DNA of 64,000 nt from Hondaea fermentalgiana (Eukaryota; Sar; Bigyra; Thraustochytrida; Thraustochytriidae): the NCBI GenBank assembly GCA_014084085.1, contig NPFB01000035.1, forward strand, positions 225,278 through 289,277, written 5' to 3'. The position numbers were made by a program, and so were the translations under genes. How positions within the stretch are numbered: position 1 is the first letter of the stretch; each line of letters begins with the position of its first letter. This document shows positions 25,340-33,392 of this stretch, in pieces. Under the pieces are notes generated by a model that was given only the letters and a program-made list of their open reading frames with translations, was not told the origin of the DNA and did no database searches.

Positions 25340-26746
25340 TTGGGCCTCAAAGAGTGAGCGTCAGTCGTACTGTATGTATGTAACGACGACCGTGACTGCC
25401 GCACGCGACTGCGGCACGGCACGCGGCGCGCGGGCGACCGCGGCGGCGCCTCGGGCGGGAGGCGCGGCCAGCCCGGTCTGGCCGCGCGGCGCCGACCAGC
25501 ACGCGCGGCAGCCTCCAGCCCCCGCCGCAGCCGGGCGCGGCAGCCTTGCGCGGAGCGGAGCGGCTGCGGAGGCAGGGAGAGGGAAGAGAAAGAAAGCCTG
25601 AGGGTCATGGAAACCGGGGCACCAGAATGTAAACGCAAGCACGTTTTTTTATCCAGAAAGATAGGCCATGGGCGATGGAATGATGCAGAGCGAACGCATG
25701 GGCGCGATAGATTGTGATGCATGATGGTGGATGATGGCTGGCTGGCTGCGGCGGGCGGACAGTGTGTTCTGGACCGCCGGCGCAATCGAGCTGGCAGGAG
25801 AGGAGGCTGGCGCAATCCGCGGAGGAAGAGAGAGGTGTTCATTCTTGATCATGCACGCACGGTCCGAGTCGCGACATCGGCGGCGCTTGTTTCTCCAAGC
25901 AGGGCAAGATGTTGAGGACAGCGGGCAGCAGCAGCAGCAGCAGCAGGGAGAGCAGCATCGCTACAGTGGCCATGGCGATTGGGTGGCTCAAGCGGAGCGA
26001 CGGCGGCAGGTGTTATAGGCCCCCCTACTATGATGTTGTTGGTGATGATGGTCATTCGCGTCGTCATTCTTACAATAGGCCTAGGCCTGCCTAGGTCTAG
26101 GCTATCCCAGGTCTGCCGCCGTCGCGGTTGAAAGGGTCGTTTTACGAATGGGGTTGTGCAAACACTACCCGAGGAGTCTTGACGCGTTCTGCTCCATGGA
26201 TCTCGTATTCTGCACGTACCCCAGGGAACCACACTTTGCATAGCCTACCCCCAGGGGCCTATTTTCAAACTTTATCTGCAGAACCCCATAGCCTCCTCAG
26301 GTTCCTCCCCTTATCTCGTAAAGGGTAAGCTTACCAAGACTCGTAGCCCACCCCACGGTTTCCCGCAAGTGCGTTCTGCAGGAAACACTCGCAGCGTGCC
26401 CCTGGCCTTGCGAAAGTCCGCAGGTCGCCAAGCGAGGCGCCCAGCGCGTGAGGGGTGCAGAGGAGATGTCAGCGCGAAGGAGCACGTGCACGCACACGCG
26501 GCGCTCTTGGACGCAGCGCCAAGGCCGCGGCAGTGGATACCGTCGACGCCGCAAATCCGCTTCTTCATCCGCAGACGCCGCGACGCCGCGAGGAGACGCG
26601 ACGCCGCGCCGCGCTGTGCTGCGCTGCGCTCGACCGGCCTGGCAGCGCAGAGAGCGCTCGCTGCTGGCACGGGCGACGGGACGCAAGATCGTTCAGGTCG
26701 TGGGAAAGAGCGCAATACAGCTCGTGGACGGGAGGTGAGCAAGCGG

Positions 26747-26773
26747 GCGAGCGAGCGAGCGAGCGAGCGAGCG
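26747..26773. repeat. (GAGC)n directly before a start codon
   Basis: A GAGC tetranucleotide run, broken once, ends 14 bp before the ATG of the 2096-residue gene. Confidence 0.85.
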
Positions 26774-26786
26774 GCTGCTCAGCACC

Positions 26787-29700
26787 ATGGACGGCGGCGA
26801 GTACCTCGCGCGCTATGAAAAGGTGACGACATTCGAGGAACGCGAAGCACTTGTGGCAGAAGCGCAGGCGCTAGAGAACGAGGACCGCAAGGCCTTCGCG
26901 CTCGAGGACAAGTCGGCCCCAGAGGCCGCGGCGCTGGCGGCCAAGCCGTACAAGGGCCTTGTGGCTGTCTTTGAGAGCGAGGACAATGGCGGTCAAGCCG
27001 CGTTCAAACAGCGGATGACGTTCAGCCAGGACAAGGGCAAAGGCGCGACGCCGCGACTCTTTTCGCGAACCGATGAAGAGCGCAAAGCGCTCTGGAGCAA
27101 ACCGGCCACCGTCGAAAAACTTAGCGTCTTTCAGCAACAGTTCCTCCAGATCTTTGCGTGCAATGGACTCCAGTTCATGAACTGGGACAACATCGTCGCT
27201 GCCGGTGGCGCTATCTCGGCCTGCGTGCAGCCCATCCCCGAGGAGCACTCGGACTCGCTCCTGCAAAAGCGCTCTTACTACCACGAGGTTGCCTATGGCG
27301 CCAGCGACGTTGACCTCTTCCTCTACGACCTCACTCCGGAGCAAGCCAATCGAAAGCTTCTCGACATCTATGACGCTCTCTGCGCGGCTTGCCCCTTTGA
27401 GGTCATTTGCTTCCGGTCCGCCAATGCGGTCACCATGGTGTCTCAGTACCCGTACCGCCACGTTCAGGTCGTCCTGCGCATCTATAGTTCGCCGTACGAG
27501 GTCCTTGCTGGCTTTGACGTGGATTGCTGCACGTTCTTGTACGATGGTCAACAAGTCTACACCACCGCTCGTGGCCATGCCGCCCTCATGCTGGGTGCCA
27601 ACACCATTGACATGAGCCGTCGGAGCCCCTCGTACGAAATGCGGCTCGCAAAGTACGGTTCGCGCGGATTTGAAGTCATCGTGCCTGGCTTTAGCCGCAA
27701 GCGCATTGATCCGAACCTCTTTGACAAGCCCTGGAATCTTCTCGTTGGATTGCAGCGTCTCATCGTCCTAGACCGCTTGCGATCCGCAGAAGCCCGTCTC
27801 AGGTACCAGACGCGTCACCAAGTCCAAAGTGGAATGGCCATGCGCCGCGATCTTTCGTACCGCAAGTACGACCAGCTCGAACGCATTGAAAAGGCTGGGG
27901 CCGCCGACGAATCCTCCAACTACGCCACGGTCTTTCTTCCCTGGGGTCCAGGCTACGATGCTCGCAAGGTTCTCAAGCTTATGAAGCGCAAGGATATTGC
28001 CTTCAACTCGCCGTATTATCGCCGCGACCGCACGTACTACCTGCACCCGTGCTTCTTTGGCACGGCGGCTGAGATTTTGGATGACTGCTCCCCAAGCGAC
28101 CCGGATCTCCCCGAGGATGTCCCAGCTTCGGAGCTGCGCAGCTACGTGCGCGGCGAGCTGACCTGGATGCAGACCGACCCCGGACAGCAGCAAATCGGTA
28201 GTTTCAATCCAATCACCAACACGGAGTGGAGCCGAGGCGCGTACTTCGAAGAGACGACCAGTGATGTCGTCGCCGCCGTCAATCGCAACGACGTCGCCGA
28301 GCTGACCCAGGTGCTCGAGGACCTTGGTCAGACATGGGACCCGCATCGCCGCGACTACCTGGGTCGCAGCCCTCTGCACGTGGGCATCATGTCTGGCGCC
28401 GAAGAGGCCTGCGAGCTGCTTCTTGACATGGGCGTGGTCGACCCCACGCTCCGTCTGCCCGACGGCCGCTCCGCGCTCCACCTCGCGGCAGAGTACAACC
28501 GCGTCGCAATCGTACGCGCCATTCTGCCTGCTATTCGCCGAATGGAAGAGGCGCGCGCCGCCTACGAGGCCAAGTCCCAGACGGAAAAGGACCAACTCCA
28601 AGCTGACGGGGTCATCCCGCCTCGCGATATCACCGTGGAAGACGCTCTTAACGTCAAGACCTTCAACACGAAGCTCACACCTCTCGAGATTGCCGTCATC
28701 ATCGGCCATGTCGAGGTCGCTCGCGTTCTGCTCGAGGACTACGGTGCGACCGCTGACTCGCTCGTTTCCCCTCCCGAGTCTTCGGTGTTCTATTACCCCT
28801 TGCGTCCCAAGCTCGGTCTGGTCTACTCGGAGGAACCTGCGGTGCCGCTCATTCTCATGACGCCGCCGGGCGAAGTCCTTTCGCCGCTCGTCGAGCTCTT
28901 ACTCGACCATGGTGCGGCAGGACCATCGTTGTTTATTTCCAGTTTTCTCTCCGTCATGCATCTAGCTGCAGAGTTTGGTCATATCGAGCTCATTCGCGCA
29001 ATGATTTCCGGTCTGGATAAGCGCGACCCTCAGCTGCTTGAGAAGATGCTCGGCATGGTGGACTTCCAACTGAGGACGCCTCTCATGACCGCCGTCGCCA
29101 ATGGCCATCTCGAGTGTGCCAAGGCACTGTATGCCCGCGTGCCCAAGTTTGTCGTCACTTCTGAAGAGCTGGCTCTTGCGCGCATTGCGGCGAGCAAAGT
29201 TTCGGCAGATTTTCCCCGGTATTATGGACGCAGTACTCCGCTTTCAGACGCCTCCGTCGAGGTCGTTGACAATTGCCTCGCCATTGCCTGTGCAGGTCTC
29301 CTTGAGGCCACCAACGACATGCTCGACCCACGCTCCAAAGGTCTCATTCTCGGTTCAGAAAACAACAATACCTCCTACTTTAACCGTCGAAATGCCTACA
29401 GCCAGAGCTACGTAGATTACAGCGACTATCTTGCCGCGCGAGACGGCATCTTCGCACCCAGCAAACGTACTGGTGACGACGACGACGACGACGAAGATGA
29501 CGACGATGAGGCTGGCGACAATGACGAGAACAACCCCCGCGTGCAACAGGCTCGCAAGCGGGTCGACCGCGCTGCAGCCACCCTGTATTGGGTGTTGACG
29601 GAGGGCGCTTCGGAGAAACTATGGGAACAAGAGTACGACTATGCGTCCCGTTTTTTTCTCGGATTCTCGCTCGTCGACGGTCACGATTCAAGGTATGGTG

Positions 29701-32700
29701 GTGGCTGGGGAGCAAAGGTCAACAAAGAAGCTGCTGACGATGAAGCGCCAAAGCGCGGCACGATTGTGGATATGCTCCAAATTGCACGGAGCAAGCTAGT
29801 CAAGGCCGCTGAAAAGCTACACGAGAGCGCCAATATCGTTGCCTTCGAAAAGGCCCTCGAGAAAGTTGCCACAAAGTATCCGGACCCGAGCACATACAAA
29901 GGATTCCTGGTTGACCTCGAGGTCAAGGCGCACAAGCTCAACGCCACCATTCAGACCTTGAACCTTCGCACGGTCCCGGACGAGGTGAAAATGGCCAAGA
30001 TCCAGGCCTTTGTGGCCAGGCTCGACCTCTTGGTCGCCACGCTCACGGCAGCATCTCAGGGCAATAACGAAGGTGCCCCACCTGCTGCATCGTCTTCGGG
30101 CCGGCTGTCAGCGCGTCGTTCCATGCGTGGCTTCCTGCGCGGCCTGGGCACTTCCAAGCGCTCAAGCGTTCCTCGTCTCGTTGCAGGCCTCACGAGCGGA
30201 GGTGCCTCGGCCGAGGGTGCGGCATCCGCGGCGCGGTCGGGCGCAGCTTCGTCGGGTTCGTTCGCTCCTCCAGCGTCAGCGCCAAAAAAGCTCATTTCCG
30301 TGGAAGAGTACATTACCAAGATTGAGACCAAACTCTTTCGTACTTTCAGCATCCAGCAAAAGTACACCGTGTACTGGGGAAGCTTTTTCAAGATCAACAA
30401 TGTGTACCACGACCGGACATCCTACAATAGCTCGTCGAATGCACTACTTTCGGAATCACAGGCCGACTTTGTAATGGCTACATTTGAGGCCATCTTTGCG
30501 AACGACATTGAGGCTGTACTCGCGAGCCTCCAAAACCCTGGTCTTCAATTTCCCCTCTTGCTTGTGCGCGATGCAAAGGCCAATACCTTTCTCGGATACG
30601 TTTCCGCTTTCATGGAAGACCCCGCACCCATTGTAGCAGAGGCTCTGGCGATTCTCGATAGATCCTGGAAATCCTCCTCGGACAAGAAGGAAGCAGGCCA
30701 AGAAGCCCCGAAACGTGCGGCGAAAAAGGGCGCTCGCGTCATCGACAACACCAAGCTCTTGGCCATGATGGCCGAAGCCGAATCTGATACGTCCGGGTCC
30801 GACTTGGAGGAGGACGATCTCGATGACGACGAAGACGAAGACGGCACCGATGAAGATGACGATGAAGCTGATCTGGATGACGGCGACGATGAGCTGGTCT
30901 TTGACAACGACCTCGATCGCGATACAGGTCGAGTCAAGGCCATGGCCAAGCGCAAGGTGTTAGTGACTGTACTCACAGAGGATGGGGATGCCATCTTCGT
31001 GCCCAAGTGCCAAGTCTACGGCTGCTCCGTGATTCTTGGTCATGACATGGTCATGAAACATGTTCCTCCTCACGCGCGCGCCGCCATGCTTGAGGCTGAA
31101 GAGGCTCGTGTACGCATGGGCACCAATGGAGCGATGGTGTCCTATACCATGGATCTCCTGCGTGTCGCCATTTTGCGCGGAAAGTACGATCTGCTCGACA
31201 TCCTTCTTCGCTATGCGCGAGGAATCGCCTCCGAGGAGTCCCAGTACCTGCGCAACCAAGGCCTCGAGTGGTGCAGCGGTGTGAAAATCGCGCAGTTTGT
31301 AATTGCGTTCGACAGCGTCGAGGCACTGAAGGTTCTCACCCGCGTCGCCGGCGGTGGCATCGCATCGTACATGGACCTTGCACGCAATCTTGGACTCGAA
31401 AAGTCCTTCAAAGTCCCAAAGGACAACCGAGACGATGACAGTATGCGATATCAAGGAATGACCACAGTTCTAGAGTCCACAAAGGGCGCGCAAAGATACG
31501 CCTTTTCCAGCTACGCAACTCGTCGCTCTTCCAGGGAAAACGTTAACTTGGACTCGACGTGGATTGGCGAAGCCGCATACTGGGGAAGTCTCAATGTGTA
31601 CCAGTGGCTACGAGATGATTTCGACGAGGTTGCCGCAACCTTTGGCGAATTTCTGCAAAGCAATGCCAAATCCGCAAGCGCGCAGGGCCGTCCCGACGCG
31701 ATCGCGCGCATGATTGCTCGATTTGCAGAAGCCGCCATGGAACAGCTCTACGAAGGCAAGCTGTGGCATCTCAACGCCGAGCCTCGACTCGCAGACCGCG
31801 TTGATAGTCCGGCTCAAATGCTTGCGGCTCTGATTGCGCGCACTTGCATCGACGTTCCCGTGCAGTGCGGCCCTACGGGAGCCAGCGTCATTTACTATGC
31901 CGTGCATGGCGTTCAGATTGAGTTTATCGAGAATGTAATCGACGGCGAGTCCGCCTTGCTCGATGAACCCTGCTGCATCATCGAGGCCCGCAAGAAACCG
32001 AAATCTAAAGGGGACAAAGCCAGCAAACCAGAGGACAAGGACTTCGTGCGCGGCCCTAATGGCTCCGAAGTCATTTACAGTGCCCCGCTTATTCAAGCCG
32101 CTCTGACAGGTTCCATTGCCATGTTCCGAAGGCTGCTGGAGCTTGGTGCAAATCCGCACGTCAAGTCCGGCTACAGCGGTGACAACGCACTGCAGCTACT
32201 TTTCGACAAGCGGCCGCAGGGCAAACCCATCGATTCGCGCCTTGCAACTTCTGCAATCAATATCGTCGCAGAAGTGTGCGGTCAAAAGGAGCTTCTACGC
32301 ATGCTTTCACACCGCAACAAGGCCGGAGTTAGCGCTTTTCACACGCTTTTCGCGGAGGGCACTTCAAAGTTGCTCGAGCATATCTTTGAGACTGTTGTCT
32401 CCCGAGACTGGGTCGAAGCGGTGCAGATTCGGGACGAAATCGTCAAGGACAACATCTGGTCTGCTGCATCCCGCGACAAGATTGCGCTTCTCATCCGCTA
32501 CGTGGAGAGCGGAGACCTCTTTCAGGAATTCGACGATGGTTTAACCGTCATGGACCATTTCGCTGCGAAACAAATCAATCTATCCGCAGCCCTCGTGCGC
32601 GGCGATCCTGATCGCGAGCTCGCCGTCGACGGTGCCCAAAGATCTCGGATAAAAGAGGCGCTCACAAAGTACAAGACGGCCCGCTCGTACTATGGCTACT

Positions 32701-33077
32701 ATTGGGGAGCAGGTATGAGCGCAGCCATGCACTATTTGCTGCCTGATCTCACAACGCACCCGCTCATGCCAACGTACGAACGATTGCTCCGCAAACACAA
32801 AGCACGTCGTTTGGTGGACTTTCCCACGGCCCAAGCTGCCGTTTTGAAGAAAATCGACCAGCTCGCTTCATCCTCTGAGATGTCAAGATCTTCTGCTACC
32901 GGAGCGGAAGCAAGTGACCAAGAAGACGGCATTTCTCTGTGGAAAGGGAATCCCATGTTTGACTCAAGTCCCGAAGAGGCTGTCCTGCACAAGCTTCTTG
33001 GCCAGAGTGAGACGCCTCGGTCTGTAACCGTTGACGACAGCAAGGACAACAGCTACAATTATGGCTACTATTGGTGA
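26787..33077 (+). CDS. Nucleotidyltransferase-like domain plus ankyrin-repeat giant
   Basis: The 2096-residue protein begins with a conserved domain (about residues 100-310) resembling the N-terminus of certain fungal ankyrin proteins. It has 'AAGGAISACVQP', then 'YGASDVDLFLYD' with Asp174 and Asp176, 'SQYPYRHVQVVLRIY', 'GFDVDC' (Asp244/246) and 'RRSPSYEMRLAKYGSRGFEV'. The G-G, D-x-D and late Asp on adjacent strands resemble a polymerase-beta-type nucleotidyltransferase core; activity is inference. Ankyrin repeats start near residue 522 ('GRSPLHVGIMSGAEEACELLL') and recur to about 820. Later ankyrin-like units sit near 1450-1560 and 1765-1860. Acidic runs (about 897-915, 1335-1375) and a Ser/Ala linker (about 1095-1165) separate blocks. 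A Tyr-rich 'YYGYYW' near 1967 is echoed by the terminal 'YNYGYYW'. Cytosolic or nuclear location is likely; no TM is seen. Confidence 0.75.
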   Translation: MDGGEYLARYEKVTTFEEREALVAEAQALENEDRKAFALEDKSAPEAAALAAKPYKGLVAVFESEDNGGQAAFKQRMTFSQDKGKGATPRLFSRTDEERKALWSKPATVEKLSVFQQQFLQIFACNGLQFMNWDNIVAAGGAISACVQPIPEEHSDSLLQKRSYYHEVAYGASDVDLFLYDLTPEQANRKLLDIYDALCAACPFEVICFRSANAVTMVSQYPYRHVQVVLRIYSSPYEVLAGFDVDCCTFLYDGQQVYTTARGHAALMLGANTIDMSRRSPSYEMRLAKYGSRGFEVIVPGFSRKRIDPNLFDKPWNLLVGLQRLIVLDRLRSAEARLRYQTRHQVQSGMAMRRDLSYRKYDQLERIEKAGAADESSNYATVFLPWGPGYDARKVLKLMKRKDIAFNSPYYRRDRTYYLHPCFFGTAAEILDDCSPSDPDLPEDVPASELRSYVRGELTWMQTDPGQQQIGSFNPITNTEWSRGAYFEETTSDVVAAVNRNDVAELTQVLEDLGQTWDPHRRDYLGRSPLHVGIMSGAEEACELLLDMGVVDPTLRLPDGRSALHLAAEYNRVAIVRAILPAIRRMEEARAAYEAKSQTEKDQLQADGVIPPRDITVEDALNVKTFNTKLTPLEIAVIIGHVEVARVLLEDYGATADSLVSPPESSVFYYPLRPKLGLVYSEEPAVPLILMTPPGEVLSPLVELLLDHGAAGPSLFISSFLSVMHLAAEFGHIELIRAMISGLDKRDPQLLEKMLGMVDFQLRTPLMTAVANGHLECAKALYARVPKFVVTSEELALARIAASKVSADFPRYYGRSTPLSDASVEVVDNCLAIACAGLLEATNDMLDPRSKGLILGSENNNTSYFNRRNAYSQSYVDYSDYLAARDGIFAPSKRTGDDDDDDEDDDDEAGDNDENNPRVQQARKRVDRAAATLYWVLTEGASEKLWEQEYDYASRFFLGFSLVDGHDSRYGGGWGAKVNKEAADDEAPKRGTIVDMLQIARSKLVKAAEKLHESANIVAFEKALEKVATKYPDPSTYKGFLVDLEVKAHKLNATIQTLNLRTVPDEVKMAKIQAFVARLDLLVATLTAASQGNNEGAPPAASSSGRLSARRSMRGFLRGLGTSKRSSVPRLVAGLTSGGASAEGAASAARSGAASSGSFAPPASAPKKLISVEEYITKIETKLFRTFSIQQKYTVYWGSFFKINNVYHDRTSYNSSSNALLSESQADFVMATFEAIFANDIEAVLASLQNPGLQFPLLLVRDAKANTFLGYVSAFMEDPAPIVAEALAILDRSWKSSSDKKEAGQEAPKRAAKKGARVIDNTKLLAMMAEAESDTSGSDLEEDDLDDDEDEDGTDEDDDEADLDDGDDELVFDNDLDRDTGRVKAMAKRKVLVTVLTEDGDAIFVPKCQVYGCSVILGHDMVMKHVPPHARAAMLEAEEARVRMGTNGAMVSYTMDLLRVAILRGKYDLLDILLRYARGIASEESQYLRNQGLEWCSGVKIAQFVIAFDSVEALKVLTRVAGGGIASYMDLARNLGLEKSFKVPKDNRDDDSMRYQGMTTVLESTKGAQRYAFSSYATRRSSRENVNLDSTWIGEAAYWGSLNVYQWLRDDFDEVAATFGEFLQSNAKSASAQGRPDAIARMIARFAEAAMEQLYEGKLWHLNAEPRLADRVDSPAQMLAALIARTCIDVPVQCGPTGASVIYYAVHGVQIEFIENVIDGESALLDEPCCIIEARKKPKSKGDKASKPEDKDFVRGPNGSEVIYSAPLIQAALTGSIAMFRRLLELGANPHVKSGYSGDNALQLLFDKRPQGKPIDSRLATSAINIVAEVCGQKELLRMLSHRNKAGVSAFHTLFAEGTSKLLEHIFETVVSRDWVEAVQIRDEIVKDNIWSAASRDKIALLIRYVESGDLFQEFDDGLTVMDHFAAKQINLSAALVRGDPDRELAVDGAQRSRIKEALTKYKTARSYYGYYWGAGMSAAMHYLLPDLTTHPLMPTYERLLRKHKARRLVDFPTAQAAVLKKIDQLASSSEMSRSSATGAEASDQEDGISLWKGNPMFDSSPEEAVLHKLLGQSETPRSVTVDDSKDNSYNYGYYW

Positions 33078-33392
33078 GCACGCACGATGAAGCAACTTGG
33101 GTCTTTCATTCACCCCGTCAATGGGGGCTTTTCTTCTGTCTCCTTCAACTTGCTGGTAGGTATACGTAATGAAGGAAAAAAACATCAGCGAACATCAGAT
33201 AAAAATTGTTAAAGCACCTTGGCCTTGGCTGTACGAGAATTTCGCGGCTAAAACATCGCTTGCACTCTTGACAGTTTGTTGGATTGTAGTACTACTTGAC
33301 CTTTTGAACTTGAGGAAGGCATCGATATCCCTCTCCTCCATCAGCATCGTGTCCCATGCGACCACTGCAAAACCCATTCTTGTTTTGTCCGA
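33078..33392. other. Spacer before TERT
   Basis: This short spacer separates two genes of the same orientation. It presumably carries the 3' end of the ankyrin gene and the TERT promoter. I see no motif beyond AT-rich patches (33175-33215). Confidence 0.4.

Larger units (their letters stand above)
24907..26786. other. 1.9-kb GC-rich spacer with hairpins and repeats
   Basis: This is the largest gap in the left half of the window. It contains a (GCGA)n run (25091-25115), a GC-rich hairpin cluster around 25264-25339, a CAG run near 25927-25947, TAGGCCTA at 26076, and a (GAGC)n run (26747-26773) just before the next gene. Long frames here are Arg/Ala-rich on every strand and look like GC-driven artefacts. 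Confidence 0.45.

Noticed and set aside
25228..25842. A 204-codon minus-strand frame in the large left spacer
   Set aside because: It is Arg/Pro/Ser-rich, crosses the hairpin cluster and has no hydrophobic core or motif.
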